From contig CM075773.1 of the NCBI GenBank assembly GCA_037974665.1, forward strand, positions 52,986,917-53,050,916: a stretch of DNA of 64,000 nt, written 5' to 3'. The number at the start of each line of letters is the position of its first letter. Position 1 is the first letter of the stretch. Shown here piece after piece: positions 26,455 through 42,500 of the stretch. The DNA comes from Ehretia macrophylla. Its lineage: Eukaryota; Streptophyta; Magnoliopsida; Boraginales; Ehretiaceae. The notes beneath the pieces were generated by a model. The model saw only the letters and a list, made by a program, of their open reading frames with translations, was not told the DNA's origin and ran no database searches. Position numbers and translations under genes: made by a program.

Positions 26455-26550
26455 ATTCTAGTTTCATGCTGCTCTTTAACGCTGCCAACATGAAAACTTT
26501 TGTTGATACAATTTTCTTACACTTGTTAGCATATCATTATGCAGCCAAAA
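26455..26550 (+). pseudogene. Head fragment of a G-type lectin receptor kinase (5' UTR and signal peptide)
   Basis: On the plus strand this runs through TTTAACGCTGCCAACATGAA and then reads MKTFVDTIFLHLLAYHYAAK before a stop. It is roughly 90% identical to the minus-strand relic at 32415-32320, whose frame MKAFVDAIFLFFLASLCIQK continues into a B-lectin start. It ends 14 bp from the stop codon of the receptor kinase at 26564, in convergent orientation, so it lies in that gene's 3' UTR. It is a fragment, not a gene. Confidence 0.7.
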
Positions 26551-26563
26551 ACTAATTCTTATT

Positions 26564-29260
<2,697 letters not shown>

Positions 29261-30645
29261 GAAACCTTTTTGCTTTCGATTTCTTTCCTTTCTTTTCTTC
29301 CCTGAGGAAACTACTCTCTATTACAGAGGAGACGCGAAAGGCCAAGAGAGATTGTGTGAATGAATGGAGAGGCTCTTCAGCAGTTTTACCGGTTAGGTCA
29401 GACAAGAAATTATTGTGCAGCTGATCGAATTGTAGACTGGTTAGCAAACTTTAGTCTACGTCAATAATTTGGGTCCTTTACTCTGAAATAACTTTTTGAT
29501 ACACTTCAACTTTTAATCGAGAAGAATAAGAGGGGGCGATACATTTTTTAAAATAATTTGGTTGTAATTTTACGCTCAGTCGGAACCATGATCCGACTAT
29601 AATGTAAAGAAGTTTCCTATAATAATGATTACTATAAAAAATCTTCCACTGTGTATAATTTTCCATGGATTTGGTTATACAAATGATGGCATAGTAATCC
29701 ATGAGGATTGAAGGATTTGTCATGAGTTTAGGATTTCATACAGAATTTTTTTATTATGTTAAGTTCAGTTGATTGATGACGTAGAATCTTGAATCTTATT
29801 TTGTACTTTTTTAATTTGGATCTTCATCCTACGTCTTTATTGTTTTTTCTTTAATATATTTTCAGTTTGCGAAACAAAAAAAAAAAAGAGCATAATTTAC
29901 TAATTTGAATTGAATTGATTGAAACTTAATAAATTTCAATATTGCTGGCTATTGCCTTGCCTTTTTTTCATTTTTGTAACTATTCGTACAAACAGTGAAT
30001 TTAATCTTTTTTTTTTAATTTGACACGTAACGTAACTACTTACTCCAGTTTTCTTTTATACCCTATGATTTTTTATTTTAATTACAGAAACTTGTCTAAC
30101 TCATTAAGAAAATTATGTCCAAGCGACTCGTTAATCGTTACAGGGTAAACATTGACGACACCACGTGCTAGAGTCGTTGAAATTCGTCATGTGGCATTGG
30201 GTTCATACTAGGATCTTCTTTTTATTTATTTATTTTAATTAAATGATTTCCTTCGCAAAGATGACTAGGTGAACGCTCTCACCAAATAATTTTTTCTCAA
30301 TATATGTACAAAATGACTTTTCTTAAATGGTACAAAATGAATTTTCTTAAATGATTATATGTTATCCTACATTGATAGAAGATATGTCAATGAGTAATTT
30401 ATATGTAAATATTATGAACTTAAGTATACTTTGAATTAATACCTTTAGACCAATAGATTTGATACCTAAATAGTTATTCGAATATTCTTGATACCAGGAC
30501 ACTAACCTTGCTTGTGGCCTAGGATTTGGGCTAAAACATAACATAATGGTATCTAAGCCCGTCATCAGCCAAATGTGGGAGTTAAGTATTTTACGAGAAA
30601 AAGTACTATATCGTGGTAAGAGTTACATTGTGAACTTGTACCAGC
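29261..30645 (-). promoter_or_regulatory. Upstream region of the receptor kinase, candidate defence elements
   Basis: 29261-29415 is conserved with the pseudogene paralogue and probably holds the 5' UTR. Further upstream are a TGACGT (29777-29782), a TTGAC W-box core (30152-30156) and a G-box CACGTG (30162-30167). Such short motifs are common by chance; CRK genes are often W-box regulated. No other gene was seen in this stretch. Confidence 0.3.
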
Positions 30646-31818
30646 CAGGGACGGAGCCAGGAAATTCGTATTGGGGGGGCCGAAATTTTTTTTTTGTACA
30701 ATATTTTTTTACTACTAAAAAATAGACTCAAAAAATATCTTTTCATTTCCAATGAATACAATTCATTATAACAAACTTAAGTAACAAAAGCTAATTAAAA
30801 ATTTAATTAAATATAAAATATAAATTATATATTTACATTTGACGTAACTAGTCTTTTATCATTATAAGTTGAGTTGCTTCATGAGAGAATACAAATCTGA
30901 TATATTTTCAATTAAAATTTCAAATTACTATATTCATGTATTTAAATAAATTATTCTAATTGATATGATTTGTGAAAAAAAAATTCTTAATAGCTGCATA
31001 TTTTCATATTCTAGAACTAAAAATTCCAAATAAAATAAAATAAAATATAGAATATTCATTATTCAGGACAATAATTAAAATATGTAGCTCTGGGCAACTT
31101 AATGTACTAAAAAATATGATTAACAAAATTATTGAACATTTTCATATTAGGACAATAATCGAAATATAAATGATTCAATTAATTTAACTAAAAAGATTAC
31201 CACTAAAATATAATCAATAAAATTGTTACAAGAAAGTAATTCAAATTACTAACCTTACCTGGTGTCCTACCCTAGGATATTCATCTCCTGAAAAAAAATT
31301 AATAAAATAAATTATGCATAAAGACATAAAGTTATGTAAACAAAAAAATTAATAAGTAAATATAGCAAAGTTTTTATGATATATTACCTTAATTTGTGCA
31401 TTTTAATGCGTTTGTGGGAATTAGAATTTCAAGAAAAAATGTTAGGAATAGAGGAAAAATATGTGAATGAAGAATGGAAGAGAACTAGAAAAATGAATCG
31501 GTGAAAGAGAATAGAGAATGAAGGCTTTTGGATTTTATTGGGAAGATGAGGTATTTTTTTTAATAGTAATGATTATATAACATGATTATGTTTTATATAA
31601 TTATATTTTAAAGTTAAAAGATAGCCAAAAGTAGTCAAAAGTGGACGAAATAATGTTTTGCTTTTTTGGGGTTGGGAACAAAAAATTGTTAGGGGCCGGT
31701 TATGTTTTTTATTGTTAGTTGGACAATTGTTTCATTAAAAATATATATAAACAATTTTTTTTTTAAAAAAAATGGGGGGGCCCGGGCCCCCTTAGGCCAC
31801 AACGTGGCTCCATCCTTG
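30646..31818. mobile_element. Non-autonomous hAT transposon (1173 bp)
   Basis: Seen: left end CAGGGACGGAGCCAGG, right end (reverse complement) CAAGGATGGAGCCACG, with a perfect 8-bp target duplication GTACCAGC at 30638-30645 and 31819-31826. Sub-terminal G-runs lie at the left and C-runs at the right. The interior is AT-rich with no transposase frame. Known: CA(G)GG termini and 8-bp duplications define hAT elements. It needs a transposase from elsewhere. The intact target duplication suggests a fairly recent insertion. Confidence 0.88.
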
Positions 31819-31826
31819 GTACCAGC

Positions 31827-32197
31827 CACCTCAAAAATCCTACATTGTCTGACATATTGTATGTGCCCCTAATGAGTCCTTAAGGTGAGATAATTATAAT
31901 ATTGTACATTAGTAGTATACATGCTAAATGAAGTCCTACTTCTTGTCATTTTTTTTCCTTCTTTTTATGAGCCTAACGAAAGCCTATGCTATAGTAAGAA
32001 AGAAAATACCGATTTATAATTAGGTGATGTAAATTGAAATATATCTTAAGTTAATTATTTTAAACAAATGAAATTTGAGGGCAAGTAACACGTCTATAAT
32101 ACTAAACTTATGATATGACAGATTAAGATTGCGACCTCCACAATAACTATTTTGGATTCCTTGCTTAAGTAATTTCTAACTATACCAGTTACAATAA
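31827..32197. other. Intergenic stretch, nothing recognised
   Basis: AT-rich. The first bases continue the sequence broken by the hAT insertion. No ORF or repeat with support. Confidence 0.5.
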
Positions 32198-32415
32198 CTA
32201 TAATTTGTGACTGGTATAGTGAAAAATCCTAAGGTGAAATTTCCCACCATCAGAAAAAAGATTCCAGGTGGAATTCAGCTCATCACCAGGCCTGAGTATG
32301 CTTCTTGCATCAACAGACAACTTCTGGATGCATAATGATGCTAAGAAGAATAAGAAAATTGCATCAACAAAAGCTTTCATGTTGGCAGCGTTAAAGAGTG
32401 TAGCATGAAACTAGA
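32198..32415 (-). pseudogene. Relic first exon of a G-type (B-lectin) S-receptor-like kinase
   Basis: Seen on the minus strand from ATG 32380: a signal peptide MKAFVDAIFLFFLASLCIQ and then ARSILRPGDELNST...GKFHL, ending in a stop at 32198. Known: 'A(R/K)DTLxPGxSLxxSxxLxSxxGxFxLGFF' opens the bulb-type lectin domain of S-domain receptor kinases. Only about 50 of the expected 430 or so ectodomain residues are present, and the usual GFF reads RIF. The upstream flank (32381-32415) is shared with the inverted copy at 26455. It lies about 2.9 kb upstream of the DUF26 kinase in the same orientation. A truncated fragment with no kinase of its own. Confidence 0.72.
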
Positions 32416-32485
32416 ATAGATCTTCCTAATATGTGTATCAAAATACTTAAAACTGTACTCTAATGGATTCGTACATTATGTGATA

Positions 32486-32690
32486 TCATATTTTCATAAA
32501 GGTGTATCAAGTACCTTATCATGTGTACCACATTCTTAATGATGTGAATAACGTGCCTTAAAATGTGCACGACTTTTATAAACATATAAATTCATATTTT
32601 CAATAATGAGCATCAAATAGTTAATCATGTGTATCATATCATATTTCCCTAAAGGTGTATCAAATACCTTATCATGTGTATCACATGTTT
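32486..32690. repeat. Spaced direct repeat, about 48 bp, period about 154 bp
   Basis: CATATTTTCATAAAGGTGTA...ATCATGTGTACCACAT near 32486-32534 recurs near 32640-32690 with a few changes. The motif ATCATGTGTA(T/C)CA is also scattered between the copies. Function unknown. Confidence 0.5.
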
Positions 32691-33177
32691 GACGATATAT
32701 ATGGTCTTTGTCCTCTATGTCATATGGTCTTGGAAAATGAAGACCAACTTTTTTTCGAATGTTCTTTTAGCAGGCAAGTTTGGAGAACTTGCTGTAAAAT
32801 GGTTCGTGTTTCTGTGTTGGGTATGCGATGGGAAAGGGTTCTCAGTGGCTGCTGTGCAATGGCAAAAAGAAACAATCTACAAAGCTTGGCTCTTAAGTTG
32901 CTTCTATGTTCATGTGTGTACCACATTTGGCGTCAACGCACGTATCTTCAACAACGACTTTGCTAATGAGGAACAAGTTTCCAACAAGATCAAAGATGAT
33001 GTCCGATGCAAGGTTCTTGGGGAAAGAAATTCAAAAGTAGCCTGATTAATATATAGGGAAATCTGTAAAAAAAAATTAATATTAGGGAGCTCCTTGAATA
33101 GTCTCTAGTTGTGTAGTTTGTTCTTGTTTATTGTTAATGGCTTGATCATTCATTTTTTGGAGTGGAATAAAAAAAAC
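32690..33177 (+). mobile_element. 5'-truncated LINE: zf-RVT C-terminus and A-tail
   Basis: Seen: a frame reading CPLCHMVLENEDQLFFECSF and then RQVW, followed by LKLLLCSCVYHIWRQR, and an AATAAAAAAAA tail at 33168-33177. Known: CxxC...E...HLFFxCxFSxxVW is the zinc-binding RT-C-terminal domain (zf-RVT) of plant L1-type LINEs. RT and endonuclease are absent, as expected for a 5'-truncated copy, so it is inactive. The frame ends at 32966. It interrupts the promoter-side homology of the lectin-kinase relic. No target duplication was found by eye. Confidence 0.75.
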
Positions 33178-33510
33178 AGGCCACAGCGTTGACTGGTGAT
33201 GCAAAGACTGAAAACAGCCGGTCAGCTTGTGTGTAAATACACGAAGAATCATAAAGTTTTATTTTAAAATTAATTTGTGGTAAATGAAATAATTCAAGAT
33301 CTTGTGAAACGCATATATATTCTAACTGTTAACGATATCTAACCAATATTTATCTACACATCCGTTAGTTTCCTCACAATAGTCTTGGTCTATCTCTAAT
33401 GTACTTTATCTTGTATTCAAATATTTCAAATCTTCTGTACAGATAACTTATGTAACACTTATATATGGTTAATAAATACATCACAAAGGGTGAGGACAAT
33501 TGCTCACTTA

Positions 33511-33800
33511 GGGCATCTTCAATGGAGTCTTCAAATGCAAAACTTTTCTAATTTAAGTGTTTTTGTGGAGTCCATCACTTTTGGTTTAAAAAATGTCAAA
33601 ATAGAAACCCAGTCTCTATTTTCTTCTACAAATTTGTTGAAAAAAATAGAGACTGAGTCTCTATATTGGCATCTTTTAAGCCAAAAGTGATGAACCTCAC
33701 GTACTTTTGTCATGAATAGTATTACTTTTAGAGACTGGGGTCTCAAAAAATACCCAAATTAAAAAAAATTTGTATTTTAAAGACTTCATTGAGAATAGCC
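33511..33800. mobile_element. MITE (290 bp), PIF/Harbinger-type, in the Copia 5' LTR
   Basis: Seen: terminal inverted repeats GGGCATCTTCAATGGAGTCTT at the left and, as the reverse complement of the right end, GGCTATTCTCAATGAAGTCTT. The 3-bp target duplication TTA lies at 33508-33510 and 33801-33803. The interior has its own inverted halves (GAGACT...AGTCTC, CATCACTTTTGG...CCAAAAGTGATG). No ORF. Known: TTA duplications and such ends are typical of Tourist-like MITEs. Confidence 0.85.
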
Positions 33801-34988
33801 TTACATGGTATCACGAGCCTGGGTTATTAGCATCAAATTTTTTTCCCCATTTTTCTCATTCACAAAATGGCTTGTTCCTTACCTGCTCCCGTGGTTGATG
33901 TTATTACACCTTCTTCTACGACACCTTTAGATCAGACCTCAAATGTAGCGTCTCTGCCCAGTGTCAAGCATATTCCACAAGAACTTTCGCTCAAACTTGG
34001 TAGAGAAAATTATTTGCTTTGGAAGACACAAGTCTATCATGTTCTCTGTTGTCATGGTCTCTTGGGATTCATTGACGGTACCATTCCTCGACCTACCACT
34101 TCTGACGCCAACGTTACATAATGGCTTAAGCTCGATCAAATGGTTCTCGGATGGATCCTTGTTTCTCTTTTTAACACAGTTCTATCACAGGTTGTTGACA
34201 AACACACTGCCCGTGATGCTTGGCTTACGTTGGAGACTCTCTATGGCTCTCAATCTCGAGCTTGTATCCAACAACTCAAAGCAACGCTTCAATCACTCTC
34301 TAAAGGCACTCAATCGATGCATTCTTACATTCAGCAAGCAAAATCAATATCGCTTATGTTGTTTAGCAGGTAAACCAGTCGATGAGGATGATCTCGTCTT
34401 ATGGACTTTGAAAGGTCTTGACTCTGCATATGATCCAATAATGGCAGCGATAAACTCGTCCAACTAGTCCTTCTTTTGCCGATGTTTGTGGTCTACTCTT
34501 TGATTTTGAGTTTCGGCTTTCTAGTTCATCTAATGTCGTCGAAAAGCAAATGGCATTCATCTCATTCAGTGGTCCGAAATCATCTTATTCTAATGCCCAG
34601 TATTCATCGTAACAAGCTAAGCATTCTCAATCACATTCAGCTAGCTATTCACGTGGAGGCATAGGATATCGAGGTCGCGGCAAGGACTGTGGCAGAAATT
34701 TTTCTTCTTCGTCTCAGCCTCAAAAATCATCAAATGGATCTCAGGTTATTTGTTATTGTTGTGGGCATCCATATCACAAAGCGAATAATTGTTGGGCCCT
34801 AGACGACGTCATCAATTCTCAACTAAGGCCTTCACTGCTATGCAAATTAAGGAGCCCATAGACTCTGATTGGTTTGTTGATACTAGGGCAACCCACCACA
34901 TGACTCCAGATGATACACAGGTTATTGGTAAACGCTCCTATTCTAGTTGTGATAGCGTTCTAGTGGGCAATGGTGATTGTGTTGGGAT

Positions 34989-36890
34989 TAGTATGCCCAA
35001 AGGCTCACTGGTACATGACATTTCAATTACATTGGATACGTGTTTGTGATTGTTAGTATTAATGAAAGCATTCATTTCTATCATTTATCTCGTTTATGTG
35101 TAATTACTAGTATAGAGGTCATTGAACCATAAGTAAATGACTTAGGTACACGGTGTCCGAGCACAGAAGATTTAAGTCATAGACACTTGGGTTCTAGATT
35201 GTGTTCATAACCGAATGATGGAATTGGGTGTTTCATCATGGTCTAGGTTATAACGAGTTAGTCTCCTGTTAAGGGTGACCCGCCTTATTCATTAATAGGT
35301 TTCCGGACTAAGCCTCACTAGTATGTGTGTCACACATTGAATGGGCCATTGAGGTATGGTATCTCGAATAGGTACTATCAAAGATAGAGATCTAAATATA
35401 CCTCATGCTACTAAGTAATCAGTACTCTTAATCTTGAACATATGTGGATGAACTGACAAAATCAGGTTCATGTGCTTTGATGCACCATGGGTGAGACCTC
35501 AGTTATGGGTCAACAGCTCTGTATGTTAGGCATATGGGTTTGACTAGTTGGGACGTGCATATGCAATAGAGAATTCATATTTTCGCGTGACAAAATAATC
35601 GCTCCCTTGTGATTATCCAGTAGATCATCCAAATTTAAGCTCAGTGGTATACTCTAAGAGTATATCGGATATCTGGCTTGAGAGTTGTTCCCTAGATCAA
35701 GTGTTCAATATCCAGTGGATGGTTACTTAAAGGATTTAGATATTTCAAGAAGAATATGCAATCAAGAAAGAGATAGTAAATGAAAAGTCTTTCTTGTTTG
35801 TGAGTGTTACATAGAGGGGTATTTTGATCATTTAACTTAGTAGGTTGAAGACAAAGGTCATACTTAGTGTGACAAGCTTCTGCATACAACAGTAAATATC
35901 TTAGAGTGCAACCATGACTTTTTAGTGGAATAAGTCAAGGTTGAAAAGCCTAAATGTATTATGGGGTTAGCAGGGGCATTTTGGTCTTTTCTGTTGCCAA
36001 GTTGTTTATGTCTTTTGGTCTCTCTTCTAGCCTATTTCCTTTTAGATGTATGTTATAGTTTTCTAGATGTTTATTATATTTAGAGTTGCTAAATTAAAGT
36101 ATTTAATTATAACTTAGTGTCCTATTTAGGAGAATATCCTATTTGGATTAGTTGTGGATAATGTGAAAACTATCAATTAATTAATTTAGCAAAAATAATA
36201 CATGGACTAAGCATAATGGGCCAAGCCACACGCCTAGCCCACTAGGCATGGTCCACACGTGAGATCCAAAGAAAGTTGGGAGAGTTAGTAATTTTATTAA
36301 ATATGTTATTGGGCTAGTCAAGTCCAAAGGTGCATAGGATTGACTTATGGGTTAAGAACCCAAATCATAATTTAGCTTGGATTAACTACAAAGGCTATTC
36401 CATAACTATAAATAAAAGTTCATCTTCCACCTCCATAATTCACACCTCTCACTCGAGAAAAAGAAGAAGAAAAAGCGCTCTCTTTCTAGTTATTTCACAC
36501 GAGTTAGGCTAGGAAAAATACAAGATGAAGAATCCCACAATTCTTCATCATGTAAGAGAAGGAAGAAGGTCATAGAGGAGAAGATTAAAAGCTTCAAAGA
36601 GCTCCTAGCACGTAGATCTTCAAGGAGCAAGAAAGTGATCAAGTTTTGTATTTTTCATTAAGATTTGTAAGCTAACAAGTCAAGGTAACAAAATTATCTC
36701 TTGCTGGAATTTATTTTTTATGAATTGTTCTTACACATGTTCTTAGCATAATCTTGAAATTATTCAACTTATAACTTGTGGTTTGATCCTAGATAAGCAT
36801 GCTATCAAGTTTCCGCTATGTTTATATGCTTTAAAATTTGTAAACACCATAGTATATCTAAGTAGCATGCACCTTCAAATAGGTTATCCA
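34989..36890. mobile_element. Unclassified 1.9-kb insertion in the Copia element, possibly a solo LTR
   Basis: It separates two parts of the Copia polyprotein that adjoin in the family. It has no coding domain. Plausible ends are TGCCCAAAGG near 34994 and TTATCCA at 36890, but the target duplication is unclear. A TATAAATA at 36407-36414 is followed by a leader-like A/G-rich stretch, as in an LTR with a promoter. It could be a solo LTR of an unrecognised family. Confidence 0.5.
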
Positions 36891-39505
36891 TAACTCACAC
36901 AGGTCGTACCTTCATCCCTTTGTCTACTGGCTCGCATTTATCTTGTGAAGTTTTGCTTGTGCCAACATTGAAAAAACGCCTACTCTCTGTTCTCAGTTTA
37001 CTAAACAACATAACTGCTACTTTGTATTTACTTCTTTTTGGGTATTCCATTAAGGACATGGAGACGGGGCGCTTACTCCATCAAGGGCCGATTAAAGGGT
37101 CTCTGTATTAGTTTTCTTCATCACCAAAGTCTTTTTTTTGCCAATAAGGTTCCTGTTGATGTTTGGCATGTCCGGCTTGGACACCCATCTACCAGGACAC
37201 TTCATCAACTAAATAAAGCTTTCTCCATCCAATCTCCAAGATCTCTGAAATCTCTATGCTCGAGCTGTCAGCTAGGCAAAATGCATCGTTTGCCCTTTGA
37301 TTCTCCTGTTCCTCAATCATCTTCTATACTTAATATCTTGCATTGTGATGTATAGGGACCTGTTCCCATAATTTCTGTAGATGGTTTTAATTATCTTGTT
37401 CTAGTTGATGATTTCACCCGTTTTGTTTGGTTCTATCCTCTAATTCGGAAGTGTGATGTTTCAGTTATTTTTCCATCTTTTATGTTCATGGTGGAGAATC
37501 GGTGTAATTCCAAAATTAAGTGCATTCAGAGTGATGGTGGTGGAGAATTTGTCAATTCCACGCTTCGACAACTTTTTAAAAATCATGGTATTCTTTATCG
37601 AATTTCATGTCATACTACCCCGGAACAAAACGGAGTGGCGGAGCGCAAACATCGTCACATAGTAGAGACAGGTCCCACTCTACAGGCACATTGTAATCTA
37701 CCACGCAGTTTTTGGACTCATGCCTTTTCTACATCTATCTATCTTATCAACAGGTTGTCGACTTCGTTATTGAACAATAAGTCTCCTTATGAACTGTTTA
37801 ATAGAGTGCCACCTTATTATTCATTGTTACATATTTTTGGCTCATTATTCTTTCCTTATCTTGGGCCATTCCGGAATGATAAAATTGATTACAAAAGTTG
37901 TGCTTGCATCTTCATTGGATACAGTCCTTTACATAAAGGATATAAATGTTTTAATCCTTCAAAAGGCAAAACTATTATCGCAAGACATGTCACTTTTGAT
38001 GAGGCCAAGTCCCCACATCTATCTGTTGTAACTGTTCCTTGTCCAGAGCAAAATTTTCGTCTTCAACCATTCCCTACTACTTTATTGCCTACTGATGCTC
38101 CGTCCGTCGGTGTTTCTGGTCATGAGCTTTCTATCAGTGAGATGAATCAGTGTCCTCAACGTGGGTCTCATATCTCCTCATCAACATCACCAGATGCTCG
38201 ATTAAATGCCAATATTAATTCTACTTTTCAATCACCATCAACTTCTGATACCAATTTTGAGTCCTTGGGCCACATAGATAAGATTCAACACACACAAAGT
38301 GAGTCTTGTGCAGGTGTTGAACCTATGACGCAAATCTCTACTTCTGACAATGGTTCGCCTCTTAACTCATTCTCTCAATCACAACAGCCTACACTTGAAC
38401 ATCAGACTCTTAATCAGGTTCATCACATGGTTACTCACTCAATGGATGGTATACGCAAGCCTCAGGTGTTATACTCCATGCGATATCCTATTCTGACTTG
38501 CTTACTGTCATATGTCCATTCTCTCCCTCAAGAGCCTACTTGTTTTAGTCAAGCTAATAAGCATGTTGAATGAAGGCTTGCCATGGCAGATGAATTTCAA
38601 TCTCTTATTAAAAATCAAACGTGGACTCTTGTCCCACTTTCTCCCTACATGAATATTGTCGACTACAAATGGGTCTACCGTGTGAAACAAAATGCATATG
38701 GTTCTTTGGAACGCTATAAAGTCTGGCTTGACGCAAAAGGCTATACCCAATAACCTAGATACGATTATGGAGACACTTTCAGTCCTGTTGTTCGGCCAGG
38801 ATACAACTCGTTCTTTCTTTGGCTATTTCTCATCATTGGCCTATCCGTCAACTCGATGTCAAAAATGCATTTCTACATGGTGAATTGAATGAGACTGTCT
38901 ATATGACTCAGTCATAGGGCTTTGTTGATGCTTCCTACCTAGATTATGTTTGCAAATTCCACAAACCGCTTTATGGCTTGAAACAGGCTCCTCGATCCTG
39001 GTATCAAAAGTTCATCTTATTTCTTTTATCTTGTGAATTTCAGCACTTACAACATGATGTTTTATTCTTTGTGAACCATTCTTTGGATCATGCACTCATA
39101 TTGTTGATTTATGTCGATGACATTATTATTACTGGAAGCAGCATTAACCATGTTCAATCTTTTATCTCCTCATTACCTCGCACTTTCTCAATGAAAGATC
39201 TTGGCCATTTACATTTTTTTCTTGGAGATAAAGGTCGTTCATCATGCTGGTGGAATGCATCTAACACAAACAAAATATCCATTCAATTATTGTACCAGTT
39301 TGGTATGAACGGTGCCAAGCCAGTTACAACACCTATAGCCACTGTCCGTTTAACTCTTGATGAAGGCGACTTGTTATCTGATCTAATGGAGTATCTTCAA
39401 CTTGTGGGTGCTTTACAGTATCTCACGATGATTAGGCCTGATCTCTCTTATGCAGTCAATACTATTTGTCAATTTATGCATGCTCCTCGTGTTCCCCATC
39501 TCGGG

Positions 39506-42500
39506 TGTCACGCCCCAACCCAACCTATGGAGGCTAGACTAGGGTATGACCTAAATCATTATCGTTATTTTACGACTATAACTGATTGACGAAGATTAAT
39601 GATTATTCGTTAGCCTAGAACTCCAAAAGTTTTTTAGAAAACCGGCAGCATAATAGATGTATTTAAGATCTTTGGTTTGACCTAATTTCTAGAACACCTC
39701 AAAAATTTGAATCATTAATTTACTTACGATTAAAACTTTCATTCTATCATCGATTGATATGCCTACTATTTTAACTCGAAGGTTCCATTTGAATGAACAA
39801 ACCTATCATGACAACTACATCCCATTTATTTGTCAAATTCCTATTTAGGCAATACCTATTGTCATTTAGCTTACAAATGAGTACCTTGACTGAGTAAGTA
39901 GGACTAACTTAGTTGATTCTTCACCTATTGGTTTAAACACCTAATGATAGCTACTAACCATAACAATGGAAAAACAAACGACCGAAATAAAAGAGTCGTC
40001 CAGTTTATAGTTAGTACAAGCCAAAATTAGACCCCAAATTACAACAGGGGTCTTTTACAACAACAAAATAAACAGTCTTCAATTAAACGCAACACCCCTA
40101 ACAACATCTATGTTCACGAAAAGCAAGCAATGCACATAGTCATTTCAAAGGTTCATCAACTAGCACATTTTCTTCAAGCACCTGTTCCAAATCTGTTTCA
40201 CCTGTAATGATAAAAGAGAGTAAGGCTTTATGAACTCAGCGATGGGGGAAACAAGTGACACGGTTTTTCAAATTCTTTTCCGGTTAACTTGTAAAAACTC
40301 CTTTGGAAATATGTCATGTAATACAAATAAAAATATAAGCATAGTATAAGAATCAAATTGAACAATAGATACATTTACCAATCATTTCAAGGATACAGTG
40401 AGCTTTCGCTCTCAAGATCAATCGGTGAGCATTTGTTCTCAAGATCATTTCCAATAACCATTGTTGTAACCGGCATCAATCATCCACTTATCACTCTCCA
40501 AATGGGTGTACTCCGGATTGTACACCAAGCCTACGACCCAACTCTCCGATAAAGTCTAGCCCTCAGGCGAGAAAGGGAATTGGACCGTGGTAGTCACGGG
40601 AGCACCGGCAAGCCCGATGCTGCCCGGCGTTCGTGAAACGCTATCATGCCACAATGAAAGGTTGCAACCTTATATGCAATGCACATTTATGCCATTTAAC
40701 ATTTCACATTAGAAGGTTAACAAAGTAGGTTGCCTCCGAGCAAGTATATGATCACATTTTGACATATTAACACATAAGGCATTGTAAGAATATATAATCA
40801 TTTCATATATCAATTTGAAAGAAATTAAACTTTCACGGGCAGCCAAGTAATCATGCTCAAAATAAGCCATAGGATATCTTTTAACAATTCAATAAATGCA
40901 TAAAAAGTATACAAAAGTGTGATAATATCATATGTAAGATCGAGTGCATGAATAGTTAACGTATGACCTCGTAATCAATATAATTCATGCATGAGGCTAT
41001 AATAACTTTTTTGGGCAGTCCACAACTTCAATTAAAACCTCAAATATAAGTTATGTAAAGCGTGATTTAACACTTAAAATACCTAGTTACAATTAGGGTT
41101 TTAGGTGCATGCTCGGGTGCAAGATTCATCAACTATTAACCATGAGAAACACCTAAACCACCTTCATGCACACTTAACAACTAATGGGCAGCCTTGAACA
41201 TATCATAGATATCCAATTAAATCACATACAATCAATCAAAATCATGCATTTTCATAATAGTAACCTCATTCGAGCGTTTTGGCCAACCAAGACATCCAAT
41301 ACTTAATCATATGCATTAATAACCACAAGACTTCCATAAAATCATCAAGATTTAAACATTAACATTCTAATCAAGATATGGTCAGCCTACTACACATCTT
41401 AAATCCAACATAAATCCACCAATCAAGCCATGTAAATTCATCAATCAACACCACTTAAGTGAATAATCAACAAGAGCTTTATATACTTCTCCAACTACAA
41501 GATTAATCAACATGCAACCTCAATATCATCTCAAATCATACATATCTATATCATAACAAATCTGGACAGCCTGCTATATCCTTAGAAATCATCAAACAAA
41601 CCAATCTAAAACATGAAATAGGCAATTACAAGGCATACAAGTTGTATAGGGCTTCATAATCAAGTTCCTATGCAAGATCAATTAACATTTATTCATAAAA
41701 TCTACTTAAAACATACAAAACCAACCACTTAAATGTCTATCCAGTTCTTATTTGAATTAAATAGTCCCGATCTACGTAATATAAACACATAACATGCTTC
41801 AAAACAAAGTTACTAATAATCACCAACATAGTTCATCATAAAATAACCTAACTTTCTTCATTAAGTTACCTTAGCAAATGATCTTAGAATTTAGTGAATC
41901 ATATATCAAATCAAAGATCTATGAATTATTTAACTCTGGTCTCAAACCTCGTTCGATTTCGATTTAAGATCTAAAAGTTATGACTATTTCCGTAAGATTG
42001 CCCAAAACTGTCCAGATTTAGACACATTACGATGTTTTTCCATTTTTGCGGGTCTTAAACTCAAAATTAGCCTTATCATATTTCTACAAGATTTGTTCAA
42101 AACTGAAAAATATAGTGACTCACCAAGTTTCATGCATTTTTAGCATCCTTTTCTAGGTCAAAAGTATTTTGTTCTAACAGACAGAAAGACTGTCAGAAAC
42201 TTAACTTCATATTTCAAGATTTCTATCAAGTTTCAAGGCATGCAAGGGTAGATATGCTCATATAAACACATGAACATGGACTTCAAGAGTAAATACAGTC
42301 ATATAAGTGCATGCATATGAGTTTTTGAAGCATTTGAAAAGATTTAAACCCTCACCTTGGCAAGTCTAGGCTAGAGAATGCAAGAAACACTTATGTTGAG
42401 CTTTGAAGGTGCCAAATCCCCTCTTTTCCTAGCTTGGCTGAGTGGTATCTTGATTTTTCCTTAAATCCTAGTTTAGTTAGTAGGAGGTGTGCATGTGCTC

